Source: Marinobacterium alkalitolerans (GTDB taxonomy: Bacteria; Pseudomonadota; Gammaproteobacteria; Pseudomonadales; Balneatricaceae). From it: 37,316 bases of DNA. Location: contig NZ_JACVEW010000028.1 of NCBI RefSeq assembly GCF_017776525.1, forward strand, positions 1-37,316. The letters run 5' to 3'. Positions 1 to 7,631 of this stretch are shown here, one piece after another. The position numbers were made by a program, and so were the translations under genes. The stretch's first letter is position 1; every line of letters begins with the position of its first letter. The notes under the pieces are model-generated. The model worked only from the letters and a program-made list of their open reading frames with translations. It made no database searches and had not been told where the DNA came from.

Positions 1-13
1 CCACTAAAGCCAC

Positions 14-44
14 AAAAAAGGGACCCTCAAATGAGGATCCCTTT
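14..44 (-). terminator. Rho-independent terminator of serA
   Basis: A 12-bp stem (arms 17-28 and 33-44, one G-U pair) closes a 4-nt loop. On the minus strand it is followed by six T residues (plus-strand A run 14-19). It lies about 65 bases past the serA stop, in the right orientation to end that transcript. Confidence 0.85.
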
Positions 45-107
45 ATGATCGAAAACTATGGGACAGCAGTGGCCTTCAGGCTGCCCTTTTAACAGATCAG
101 GTACTGA

Positions 108-1340
108 TCAGAACAGGCGGCGGCAGCGGATGGTGCCGTCGATCTGCTGCAGCTTTTCCAGTGCCAGCTTGGAGTAATCCGCATCCACGTCGATAACCAC
201 GTAGCCCACGGTATCGTTGGTCTGCAGGTACTGACCGGAGATGTTGATGCCGTTTTCGGAGAACACGGTGTTGATCTGAGTAAGAACGCCCGGGATGTTC
301 TCGTGAACGTGCAGCAGACGGTGCTTGTTCGGGTGCTCCGGCAGGGCCACTTCCGGGAAGTTGACCGAGGTGATGGAGGAGCCGTTGTCGCTGTACTTGA
401 CCAGCTTCTCGGCCACTTCGTAGCCGATGTTTTCCTGGGCTTCCATGGTGGAGCCGCCCACATGCGGGGTCAGGATCACGTTATCGAATTCACGCAGAGG
501 GCTGATGAACTCGTCATCGTTGGAACGCGGCTCAACCGGGAAGACGTCGATGGCTGCACCCAGCAGCTTGCCGGCCTTGAGGGCTTCACACAGGGCGTCG
601 ATATCCACCACAGTACCGCGGGCCGCGTTGATGAAGATGGCGTCCTGCTTGATCTGCTCAAACTGAACCTTGCCCATCATGTCCTTGGTGGCAGCGGTTT
701 CAGGTACGTGCAGGGTCACGATATCGCACATGCCCAGCAGCTCGGGCAGGGAGCTGACCTGCTTGGCGTTGCCCAGCGGCAGCTTGGTCACGACGTCGTA
801 GAAGTAGACGTCCATGCCCAGACCTTCCGCCAGTACGCTCAGCTGTGAGCCGATGCTGCCGTAGCCGACGATGCCCAGCTTCTTGCCACGGATCTCGTAG
901 GAGTTCTTGGCGCTCTTCTGCCAGACACCGCGGTGAGCCTTGGCGTTCTTTTCCGCTACACCACGCAACAGGATGATGGATTCTGCCAGAACCAGCTCGG
1001 CCACGGAGCGGGTGTTGGAGTAGGGCGCATTGAATACCGCGATGCCGCTTTCGGTCGCCGCCTGCAGATCGACCTGGTTGGTGCCGATACAGAAACAGCC
1101 AACCGCGACCAGTTTCTCGGCCGCTTCAAATACCTGGCGGGTCAGCTGGGTACGGGAGCGGATGCCGATGAAGTGAACGTCACGGATCTTTTCGATCAGC
1201 TCTTCTTCCGGCAGGGAACCGGTGTGGAATTCAATGTTGGTGTAGCCCTGCGCGTTCAGCGTGTCGATCGCGGACTGGTGCACGCCTTCCAGCAACAGAA
1301 TCTTGATCTTGCTCTTATCCAGAGAAGTAGTTTTGCTCAT
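108..1340 (-). CDS. serA: D-3-phosphoglycerate dehydrogenase SerA
   Basis: SerA catalyses the first committed step of serine synthesis, NAD-dependent oxidation of 3-phosphoglycerate to 3-phosphohydroxypyruvate, in the cytoplasm. The product is 410 residues, the same length as E. coli SerA, and is alike almost throughout: the N-terminal KIKILLLEGVH, the hinge GCFCIGTNQVDL, the nucleotide-binding GIVGYGSIG, the arginine/histidine active-site blocks around NAARGTVVD and TPHVGGST, and a C-terminal ACT domain (the serine-binding regulatory module) that starts near LLHVHENIPGVL. The frame is open 25 codons further upstream, but the family begins at MSKTTSL, so the ATG at 1340 is chosen. A possible -10 (TACACT, minus strand) lies at 1406-1411. 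The gene is alone on its strand here and has its own terminator. Feedback inhibition by serine is expected from the ACT domain. Confidence 0.97.
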   Translation of the reverse strand: MSKTTSLDKSKIKILLLEGVHQSAIDTLNAQGYTNIEFHTGSLPEEELIEKIRDVHFIGIRSRTQLTRQVFEAAEKLVAVGCFCIGTNQVDLQAATESGIAVFNAPYSNTRSVAELVLAESIILLRGVAEKNAKAHRGVWQKSAKNSYEIRGKKLGIVGYGSIGSQLSVLAEGLGMDVYFYDVVTKLPLGNAKQVSSLPELLGMCDIVTLHVPETAATKDMMGKVQFEQIKQDAIFINAARGTVVDIDALCEALKAGKLLGAAIDVFPVEPRSNDDEFISPLREFDNVILTPHVGGSTMEAQENIGYEVAEKLVKYSDNGSSITSVNFPEVALPEHPNKHRLLHVHENIPGVLTQINTVFSENGINISGQYLQTNDTVGYVVIDVDADYSKLALEKLQQIDGTIRCRRLF

Positions 1341-1494
1341 CTTCTGCGACTCATGCTGCAGCTGGGCGGGAAAGTCGTCCAGCCAAGGAGAAATTTGAGG
1401 GCGCAAGTGTAGCACAAAGCAGATGACTTGTTTGTGGCCTGCTACGTTGCAGTGCGGAAAATTATTCAGCTTGGCTTGAATTGAACCGAAGTTG

Positions 1495-1517
1495 AGGGCT
1501 GAGGTGGTCTCAGCCCT
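1495..1517 (-). terminator. Hairpin between ppnP and serA, possible terminator
   Basis: A perfect 9-bp inverted repeat (1495-1503 and 1509-1517) with a 5-nt loop sits just past the ppnP stop. On the minus strand the bases that follow are only mildly T-rich, so this may be a weak terminator or an RNA-stabilising hairpin. Confidence 0.4.
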
Positions 1518-1532
1518 GCCTGCGGACGGCCC

Positions 1533-1814
1533 TTAGCTGTAGTAGCAAAGGTAGGCGGTCGGCGTGTCGATGCGGGCGTCGAAGGAATCACCGGCGGTGA
1601 TGTTGAACTCGGTACCGGCCGGAAACTCGGTCCATTCGCTGCTGCCCGGCAGACGCACGGTCAGCTTTCCGGCCGTGACGATCATGCGCTCGTTCTGGCT
1701 GGTGCCGAAGGTAAATTCACCCGGCAGCATGACGCCGGATGTGGCCGGGCCTTCCGGGGTTTCAAAGGCGATGGATACCACTTTGCCATCAAAGTAGGTG
1801 TTGGTGCTCAGCAT
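1533..1814 (-). CDS. ppnP: Pyrimidine/purine nucleoside phosphorylase PpnP
   Basis: This small cupin-fold enzyme (formerly YaiE/DUF1255) splits nucleosides with phosphate into free base and (deoxy)ribose-1-phosphate, and is known for broad purine and pyrimidine specificity. The 93-residue product matches E. coli PpnP (94 residues) along its length: YFDGKVVSIAF near the N-terminus, GVMLPGEFTFGT in the middle and the ending PTAYLCYYS. The start is supported by a strong AAGGAG ribosome site about 6 nt upstream. It lies 71 bp downstream of the LysR gene on the same strand. A GC-rich inverted repeat (1833-1846) in that gap could affect its mRNA. It may be expressed alone or weakly with the LysR gene. 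Confidence 0.95.
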   Translation of the reverse strand: MLSTNTYFDGKVVSIAFETPEGPATSGVMLPGEFTFGTSQNERMIVTAGKLTVRLPGSSEWTEFPAGTEFNITAGDSFDARIDTPTAYLCYYS

Positions 1815-1832
1815 GGGGTCTCCTTAATCATT

Positions 1833-1846
1833 CGGCCGTGCGGCCG
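1833..1846. repeat. GC-rich inverted repeat between LysR gene and ppnP
   Basis: CGGCCG-TG-CGGCCG, 13 bases or so upstream of the ppnP ribosome site. It can form a short hairpin in the mRNA. No T run follows, so it is not a terminator. Confidence 0.4.
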
Positions 1847-1885
1847 CAACAGGGACCGCAAGCATAATCCGCTGTCGGGGCGGCG

Positions 1886-2782
1886 TCACCTGTTTGTTGT
1901 GTCCGCCTGCGCCAGCACCAGATCGACAAAGGTCTGGTTGGCTCGGGACAGGCGGTGCCCCTTGCGCCAGGCCAGTGACAGATCCAGCCAGACTTCGGGC
2001 GTGAAGGGGACGGCCACCAGCGACGGGTCGTCGGCAACCACCATCTCCAGCAGGGTCGTGATACCGTAGCCGTGGGATACGATCTGCTTGATCAGCGGAA
2101 TCAGGTTGGCTTCAAACCCGATCTGCGGGGTGACGCCGGCTTCGCGGCTGATACGGTCAATCACCTCGCGGTGGAAATAGCCCTCCTTGAACATCACCAG
2201 CTCTTCGGCGAAGAAGGCGTCGTAACTGATGCTGGGTGCACTGGCCAGAGCATGGTCTGCCGGCAGAATCGCCATCATCTGGGCGCGCAGGAAGCGGTGT
2301 GTTTCCAGATCCTCGGGGGGCGTGTCACTGACAATCACGCCCATGTCGATCTCGCCGGCATGAATCATCTGTTGCAGCTTGCGGGTGCCGGCCTCAATCA
2401 CTTCCAGGCGTATGCCGGGGTAGCGGTGTCTGAACGCCATCAGGATGGGCGGGAAGTAGTAGGAGCCTAGCATGCTGGGAATGCCGACACGGACTTCACC
2501 CCGTTCGAGTGTATGCAGCTCGCGCATGTCCCGCTCAGCATCCTCGACCGCCTGCAGGATGGTGCGGGCGTGGCGCAGCAGCACCTCGCCTTCGTCCGTC
2601 AGGCGAACCCGGCGCTCCTGACGGTCGAACAGGGGCAGGTCCAGCGTCTGTTCCAGTTTGCGTATCGCCATGCTGACCGCCGGCTGGGCAATATGCAGCT
2701 GCTCGGCTGCGGCGGTAAAGCCACCCGCCTCCGCAACGGCGAGGAAGTAGCGCAGGTTGCGCAGGTCCATATCAATACTCAT
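1886..2782 (-). CDS. LysR-family transcriptional regulator
   Basis: A full-length LysR-type regulator (298 residues). The N-terminal winged helix-turn-helix (about residues 6-65, recognition region 22-41 with AAAEQLHIAQPAVSMAIRKLE) binds DNA. The rest is the two-lobed effector domain, with typical GEVRVGI and GIVSHGYGITTL-like blocks. It is divergent from an MFS transporter across a 90-bp gap, the same arrangement as E. coli ynfL/ynfM, so it most likely controls that transporter and itself. The effector cannot be told from sequence. The ATG at 2782 has no clear ribosome site. The ATG four codons further in (2770, giving MDLRNLRYF) is an equally good family start. Confidence 0.93.
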   Translation of the reverse strand: MSIDMDLRNLRYFLAVAEAGGFTAAAEQLHIAQPAVSMAIRKLEQTLDLPLFDRQERRVRLTDEGEVLLRHARTILQAVEDAERDMRELHTLERGEVRVGIPSMLGSYYFPPILMAFRHRYPGIRLEVIEAGTRKLQQMIHAGEIDMGVIVSDTPPEDLETHRFLRAQMMAILPADHALASAPSISYDAFFAEELVMFKEGYFHREVIDRISREAGVTPQIGFEANLIPLIKQIVSHGYGITTLLEMVVADDPSLVAVPFTPEVWLDLSLAWRKGHRLSRANQTFVDLVLAQADTTNR

Positions 2783-2872
2783 TATGGTTGGGATAAAAAC
2801 TATATATTTTAATGATTCTATGCCGATTGCTAAGGTAGCGCCAGATTCACCACTCCCGCGATGAGGTAAGAC
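2783..2872. promoter_or_regulatory. Divergent promoter region, LysR / MFS
   Basis: The 90-bp gap contains the AT-rich stretch 2796-2815 with overlapping TATATA-like elements usable on either strand. A LysR regulator binding here is expected from the layout. No unambiguous T-N11-A box with good dyad symmetry could be singled out. Confidence 0.45.
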
Positions 2873-4072
2873 ATGATTTCAGCCGGCAGCACAGCATTCT
2901 GGCGCGCGACCCTGGCGCTCTGTCTGGGGTCGTTCATGATCTTCGCCAACGTGTACGTGACACAGCCCCTGCTGCCCATGCTGGCGCAGGCATTCGAGGT
3001 ATCGGCGCTGCAAGCCGGCTGGACCTTTACCGTCACCACGCTGACGCTGGGCCTCTCGCTGTTGATCTGGGGGCCCTTGTCCGATGCGATGGGTCGGCGC
3101 TGGATCATGTTGCTGACCATGGCCGGGGCCACGCTGGTCACGCTGCTGCTTTCTTTCATTGAGCACTACCACGCCATGCTGGTGCTGCGTGCCGTTCAGG
3201 GCGTGTTACTGGCGGGCCTGCCGGCCATCGCCATCGCCTGGATGGGAGACGAGTTTGAGCGTGAAGCCATGTTGCTGGCGGTAGGGCTCTACATTGGCGG
3301 CAACAGCCTGGGCGGCATCAGTGGCCGCCTGATCGGAGGTTTCGTCGGGGACTGGCTGGGCTGGTCAAATGCGTTTCTGGTGATGACCCTGCTGAGCCTG
3401 TTCTGTCTGGTGGTGTTTGCGCTCCTGTTGCCCGAGTCCCGACACTTTCGCCCGCAGCCGCTGAAGCCAAGGCGCATGCTGTCGGATCTGGTGGGGCATC
3501 TGCGCAACCCGGTCCTGTTGTTGGCATACCTGATCGGCGGCTTCAATTTCTTCATCTTCATCAACCAGTACAGCTATATCACCTTTGTGCTGTCCGAGGC
3601 GCCCTACAGCCTGCCGGCAAGCGTATTGGGCATGCTGTTCCTGACCTATTTGGCGGGCACCTTCGGCTCAGCGATTTCGGGCAAGGCAGGGCAGCATCTG
3701 GCGCAGCCCCTGTGCATGGCGCTGGGCATTCTGATTCTGATGAGTGGCAGTCTGCTGACGCTGTCCGATCAGCTGTGGATGATTGTGCTGGGCTTCTGCG
3801 TCAACAGCTTCGGGTTCTTCTTCGCCCATTCCAGTGCCAGCAGCTGGGTCAGCCAGAATGCTCATCAGGCCCGTGCCAGCGCCTCGTCGCTCTACCTGCT
3901 GTTCTATTACACCGGTGCCAGCACGGGCGGCTTTTATCTGCACCCCTTCTGGGAATGGCTGCACTGGCCGGGGGTGATCGTTGGCTCTTTACTGATATTG
4001 GCGCTGACACTGGGGCTGAGCCTGCTGCTGTATCGCCTGCAGCAGGTGCGCACGGATGCCGTGGCAGCCTGA
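2873..4072 (+). CDS. MFS transporter, YnfM-like exporter
   Basis: A 399-residue major facilitator with about 12 hydrophobic segments. The MFS motif A is at residues 67-76 (GPLSDAMGRR). Stretches such as GLYIGGNSLGG, LPESRHFRP, FFFAHSSASSWV and the SLYLLFYYTGAS-type block closely recall E. coli YnfM. YnfM is a putative efflux permease of the arabinose-exporter/bicyclomycin-resistance type, with no firm substrate. It should act in the inner membrane as a proton-driven exporter. A GAGGT ribosome site lies 5 nt before the ATG. It is divergent from the LysR gene, its likely regulator. The FAH-family gene follows 47 bp downstream on the same strand and could be co-transcribed. Confidence 0.93.
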   Translation: MISAGSTAFWRATLALCLGSFMIFANVYVTQPLLPMLAQAFEVSALQAGWTFTVTTLTLGLSLLIWGPLSDAMGRRWIMLLTMAGATLVTLLLSFIEHYHAMLVLRAVQGVLLAGLPAIAIAWMGDEFEREAMLLAVGLYIGGNSLGGISGRLIGGFVGDWLGWSNAFLVMTLLSLFCLVVFALLLPESRHFRPQPLKPRRMLSDLVGHLRNPVLLLAYLIGGFNFFIFINQYSYITFVLSEAPYSLPASVLGMLFLTYLAGTFGSAISGKAGQHLAQPLCMALGILILMSGSLLTLSDQLWMIVLGFCVNSFGFFFAHSSASSWVSQNAHQARASASSLYLLFYYTGASTGGFYLHPFWEWLHWPGVIVGSLLILALTLGLSLLLYRLQQVRTDAVAA

Positions 4073-4119
4073 TCTGATAAACTGAGCCGACATTACGCTA
4101 CGCTGTCAGGAGAACCGGA

Positions 4120-4785
4120 ATGCCGTATCAACATCGCGCGGTCGATAACCTTGAGCTGGATCTGCCACTGGGAAAAGTGGTCTGTATCGGTCGCAACTAC
4201 GCGGAGCATGCCCGTGAGCTGAATAACCCCGTGCCTACCGAGCCTATTCTGTTTATCAAGCCCGCCACCTCGGTGGTGCCGATGGAAGCGCCTTTCCGGA
4301 TTCCACAGGGCAAGGGGGCCGTCCACTTCGAAACCGAGATGGCGGTGCTGATCGGCAAGCCGTTGAGCAATGCAAGTGAACAGGACGCGATGCAGGCGAT
4401 CGCCGGCATAGGTCTGGGGCTGGATATGACCCTGCGTGAGGTTCAGGACACCCTGAAGCAGAAGGGTCAGCCCTGGGAAAAGTCCAAGTGTTTTGATGGT
4501 GCCTGCCCGCTGTCGGCCTTTCTGTCTCCGGCGTCCATTAACGATCTGACTGATGTGCAGATCCGCCTTACCGTGAATGGCGAGGTGCGCCAGGACGGCA
4601 ACTCGGCCCAGATGCTGACACCGGTGCTGAAACTGCTGGCCTACGCCAGCGAATGGTTCACTCTCGAGCCGGGTGATGTGGTGCTTACCGGTACGCCGGC
4701 CGGTGTGGGTCCGGTCAAGCCGGGCGATCAGCTGCGGGTTGAGCTGGTGGACCTGCTGCGTGTCGATACCTCGGTCGAGGCCTGA
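4120..4785 (+). CDS. FAH-family enzyme, YcgM-like (acylpyruvate hydrolase / oxaloacetate tautomerase type)
   Basis: A 221-residue fumarylacetoacetate-hydrolase-fold protein of the short YcgM/FAHD1 type. The opening KVVCIGRNYAEHARE, the metal-binding acids E71, E73 (HFETEMAVLIG) and D102 (GLDMTLREVQ), K122 in WEKSKCFD, and GDVVLTGTPAGVGP near the C-terminus are all present. Relatives hydrolyse acylpyruvates, decarboxylate oxaloacetate or interconvert its keto and enol forms using Mg2+. Which of these applies here cannot be read from sequence. The start is backed by AGGAGA 7 nt upstream. The last 58 bp overlap the 3' end of the eptA gene on the other strand, with no room for a terminator between them. 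Confidence 0.93.
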   Translation: MPYQHRAVDNLELDLPLGKVVCIGRNYAEHARELNNPVPTEPILFIKPATSVVPMEAPFRIPQGKGAVHFETEMAVLIGKPLSNASEQDAMQAIAGIGLGLDMTLREVQDTLKQKGQPWEKSKCFDGACPLSAFLSPASINDLTDVQIRLTVNGEVRQDGNSAQMLTPVLKLLAYASEWFTLEPGDVVLTGTPAGVGPVKPGDQLRVELVDLLRVDTSVEA

Positions 4786-6392
4786 CCGGACAGGTTGCGG
4801 CAGGGAGCGAACAGGTCCTGATCGGGCTGATAAAGTGTGGTCTGGACCGCCATCAGCCCCAGCACCGAGTGGAACAGGTTGTCGTGACTGAGCCGCTCAT
4901 GCCGGCGTGCCCGGAGGCAGCCGCTGTCCAGCTGTCGTGCCTCGGCCATCCCTTTGGACAGCCACACCAGCATGGGGACACGTGTCTGTTGCTCGGGTGC
5001 CAGCAGGTAGGGCATGCCGTGCAGGAACAGGCCGCTTTCCCCCAGCGACTCGCCATGGTCGGAGACATAGATCATGGCGGTATCATAGGTGTCTTCCAGT
5101 GCGTGCAAGCGATCGATCAGCCGGGCCAGCACATGGTCGGTATACAGGATGCTGTTGTCATAGGCATTGACGATGGTGTTCGGGTCGCAGGTCTGTAACT
5201 CGCTGGTGTCACACACCGGGGTAAAGTGTTCAAAACGTTCAGGGTAGCGGCGGTAGTAGGCTGGCCCGTGACTTCCTTTCTGGTGCAGGACGATCACGCG
5301 GTCGCCTGACGCCGGGGTCTCTCGCGTTGGCAGCGCATTCAGCAGGGTTTCATCCATGCACTCCTCCTCATGACAGAAAGACAGCGTTGAGGCGTGGGGA
5401 ATGCGGTCACAGGCGCCTTTGCAGCCTGAATTGTTGTCCAGCCAATCGGTGTCGATGCCGGCATGTGCCAGTACGTCCAGCAGTCCTTCGGTGTAGCGGC
5501 TTTGATCCTCGTCAAAGGCGGATTGTCCCTGGGCTGAAAACATGCAGGGCACCGAGACAGCCGTACTGGTGCCGCAGGACCAGGTGTTGTCGAAATAGAC
5601 CGGATCACGCCGGGCCAGTTCGGGGGTGGTATTGCGGCGATATCCATCCAGGCCAAAGCTTTCCGCACGTGCGGTTTCGCCTACCACCACCAGGGTCAGG
5701 CGCGGACGGGCATTGGGCGCTTGCTGTACCCGGGCATCCTTGCCAATCACCTGCAACGGGGTGTTGGTCTGGGCATAGGCGCCGCCGAGGGTTTTAATGC
5801 CGTAATAGAGATAGTTGGTGGGTACCGCCAGATAGCGCAACTCACGGTGATTGCGAAACAGGCCGGCCATGTCCTGATATCCGGTGATCAACACGGCGCC
5901 GATGCAGATCAGGCTGGCCAATAAACCCAGCGCACGTCCCTTGAGTGCCTGCCACAGGGTGTCGTGCCGGATCGGCAGTCGCCACAGCACCCAGGCGGGC
6001 AGCAGGCCGAGCAGGTTTACCCACACGAACAGGCGTGGTGTCAGCAGTTCCCGTGTTTCCGCCAGGTCCGTTTCCAGCGCGTTGCGAATCATGGTCTTGT
6101 CGATCTGCACGCCGAAGGTGTGCATGTAGTAACTGACGAACGCCGCGCTCACCAGTGCACACAGCGCCAGTGGCTTGAGTAACACCCGAGGTACAAACAG
6201 GGTCAGCAGCAGGTGTAAAAGGGCGCTGAAAAACAGAAACAGACCGGCCACGAAGAGCGTGCCGCCAAGGCCATCTGCCTGAGGCTGGCTCAGGATCAGC
6301 GACCAGAGCGGCTGGTTGTAAAGCGCCATCAGGAGCACGGCAAGCAGTGCGCTGAACAGTTGGGCATTGAGCGGTGGCAGGCGGCTGAGCAT
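4728..6392 (-). CDS. eptA: Lipid A phosphoethanolamine transferase (EptA/MCR family)
   Basis: This inner-membrane enzyme moves phosphoethanolamine from phosphatidylethanolamine to lipid A phosphates, which lowers surface charge and gives resistance to polymyxin-like peptides. The 554 residues comprise an N-terminal membrane domain (about five helices, residues 10-175) and a periplasmic sulfatase-fold domain. Zinc and catalytic residues match MCR-1/EptA: E239 (VVVGETARAESFG), nucleophile T277 (SCGTSTAVSVPC), H375 (KGSHGPAYY), D445 and H446 (SDHGESLG) and H458 (LHGMPY). Paired cysteines for the family's disulfides are present. GGGAGAG gives a good ribosome site. The C-terminal 15 or so residues are a Ser/Thr/Arg-rich tail created by antisense overlap with the FAH gene. 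A PmrA-box-like repeat upstream suggests PmrAB-type control. No sensor kinase lies in the window. Confidence 0.95.
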   Translation of the reverse strand: MLSRLPPLNAQLFSALLAVLLMALYNQPLWSLILSQPQADGLGGTLFVAGLFLFFSALLHLLLTLFVPRVLLKPLALCALVSAAFVSYYMHTFGVQIDKTMIRNALETDLAETRELLTPRLFVWVNLLGLLPAWVLWRLPIRHDTLWQALKGRALGLLASLICIGAVLITGYQDMAGLFRNHRELRYLAVPTNYLYYGIKTLGGAYAQTNTPLQVIGKDARVQQAPNARPRLTLVVVGETARAESFGLDGYRRNTTPELARRDPVYFDNTWSCGTSTAVSVPCMFSAQGQSAFDEDQSRYTEGLLDVLAHAGIDTDWLDNNSGCKGACDRIPHASTLSFCHEEECMDETLLNALPTRETPASGDRVIVLHQKGSHGPAYYRRYPERFEHFTPVCDTSELQTCDPNTIVNAYDNSILYTDHVLARLIDRLHALEDTYDTAMIYVSDHGESLGESGLFLHGMPYLLAPEQQTRVPMLVWLSKGMAEARQLDSGCLRARRHERLSHDNLFHSVLGLMAVQTTLYQPDQDLFAPCRNLSGQASTEVSTRSRSTSSTRS

Positions 6393-6442
6393 GATCTCTC
6401 CCGGAACGGTCGTCTATCAGCCTTACCTTGTATCAGCCGCTT

Positions 6443-6459
6443 CTTAAGTGAACCTTAAG
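6443..6459 (-). promoter_or_regulatory. PmrA-box-like direct repeat upstream of eptA
   Basis: Two perfect CTTAAG hexamers are separated by exactly 5 bases (6443-6448 and 6454-6459). This fits the YTTAAK-N5-YTTAAK pattern described for PmrA/BasR response-regulator sites. It lies about 50-65 bases upstream of the eptA ATG, where such a box would cover or replace the -35 region. Because each hexamer is itself palindromic, the site could also act toward the divergent hemJ-like gene. Confidence 0.7.
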
Positions 6460-6543
6460 GCTGAACGCGGTCGTAGTAATCGGGTCGGTAGCCGCCTGTG
6501 GCATACTGGCCCCAACCTCTCTGATGCAATGTAAGGAAAGACA

Positions 6544-6957
6544 ATGCTCTGGTTCAAAATGCTGCACATCCTGGCCATGACCAGCTGGATGGCGGGAATT
6601 TTCTATTTGCCGCGAATTTTCGTGCACTACGTGGAAGGCCGTGAGGCGGGTCAGGATGTGGCTCGGCTGGAGATCATGGCGCGCAAGCTGTACGGCTTCA
6701 TGACCATCATGGCGGTGTTCACACTGGGGCTGGGGCTTTGGCTGTGGCTGGGGTACGGCTTCAGCGGTGGCTGGCTCCATGCCAAGCTGATGTTTGTGGT
6801 GTTTCTGATCGGCTATCACGCCTGGTGCCGGGCGTACCTCAAGCAGATGCAGCGCGGTGAGCTGAACCGCAGTGGGCGATACTTCCGACTCTATAATGAG
6901 CTGCCACTGCTGATCTTCATCCCGATTCTGATTTTTGTGGTGGTTAAACCATTCTGA
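6544..6957 (+). CDS. hemJ: HemJ-like membrane protein (protoporphyrinogen IX oxidase family)
   Basis: A 137-residue integral membrane protein with four hydrophobic segments (about 5-22, 50-70, 79-98, 119-134). The conserved family features are a histidine in the first helix (H8 in MLHILAMTSWMAGIFYLPR), the HAKL lysine (K81) and the RLYNELP motif before the last helix. HemJ proteins (PF03653/UPF0093) carry out the penultimate haem-synthesis step, oxidising protoporphyrinogen IX, in bacteria that lack HemG or HemY. The short length and motifs fit, but activity is inferred from the family alone. AAGGAAAG precedes the ATG. It is divergent from eptA and meets ubiJ tail to tail with no base between the two stop codons. 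Confidence 0.8.
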   Translation: MLWFKMLHILAMTSWMAGIFYLPRIFVHYVEGREAGQDVARLEIMARKLYGFMTIMAVFTLGLGLWLWLGYGFSGGWLHAKLMFVVFLIGYHAWCRAYLKQMQRGELNRSGRYFRLYNELPLLIFIPILIFVVVKPF

Positions 6958-7608
6958 TCAGTCGGAGGCGGGTGCCTTTTCCTGGCTCCGCTTCTGTTCC
7001 AGCAGCGCGATGCGTGCCTCCAGACGGTCGGTGGCATCGCGCAATTCCTCCACCTGTTCCTGCCAGATATCGATCTCGATGCGGGTCGGCAACAGGCGCG
7101 CTTCTTCGTGCAGATACTCTTCCAGACTGTGGATAAAACTGTTGCTGCCGTAGCGCAGCTGGCGGCTGGCCGAGCGCATCAGATTCGCCAGCGGGTGGGC
7201 CGCGGTGTCGCCGATCAGGTCGGCGAGCCAGGCTTCCCAGTCGACCTGGCTGTCGGCCAGAATTTTCTGCAGCTCGTGTACCAGTCCGGTATTGCCTTCC
7301 AACACCACGCCCTTGCCAAAGAGGACCGCGTTACCCGCCTGTGGCAGGCGCAGGAGGTTGAAAGCGGAGCCGCGAATGCAGGCATCGGGCTCAGTGGCAC
7401 TTTCGGCCAGCAGGTCGATGCCCTTGCCGTGTGGCAGCATAAACAGGTGGCATTCGGGGCGTGTGCATTCGATCCGAATTTCCGTCCCCTCAAGCGCGCC
7501 CAGTCGCTGCAGCGTCACCGGGTCACGTGCCAGTACGAGATTCAGGCTTTCTTCTGCCAGTGTCAGCAGGCTGGCACTGATCATTCCGGTCCCGGTGTCG
7601 ATGGCCAT
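6958..7608 (-). CDS. ubiJ: Ubiquinone biosynthesis accessory factor UbiJ
   Basis: UbiJ binds polyprenyl ubiquinone intermediates through an SCP2 lipid-binding domain and helps organise the soluble Ubi complex with UbiK. The 216-residue product has the expected order: an N-terminal SCP2-like domain (about 15-120, with GSAFNLLRL and GVVLEGNTGLVHELQ), then a helical C-terminal part ending in a coiled coil (IWQEQVEELRDATDRLEARIALLEQ). AGGAG is 6 nt before the ATG. It follows ubiE by 23 bp and is surely co-transcribed. In E. coli ubiB comes next, but here the strand switches, so UbiB must be encoded elsewhere. Confidence 0.9.
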   Translation of the reverse strand: MAIDTGTGMISASLLTLAEESLNLVLARDPVTLQRLGALEGTEIRIECTRPECHLFMLPHGKGIDLLAESATEPDACIRGSAFNLLRLPQAGNAVLFGKGVVLEGNTGLVHELQKILADSQVDWEAWLADLIGDTAAHPLANLMRSASRQLRYGSNSFIHSLEEYLHEEARLLPTRIEIDIWQEQVEELRDATDRLEARIALLEQKRSQEKAPASD

Positions 7609-7631
7609 AGGGGCTCCTGTTGCAGCGGGCG

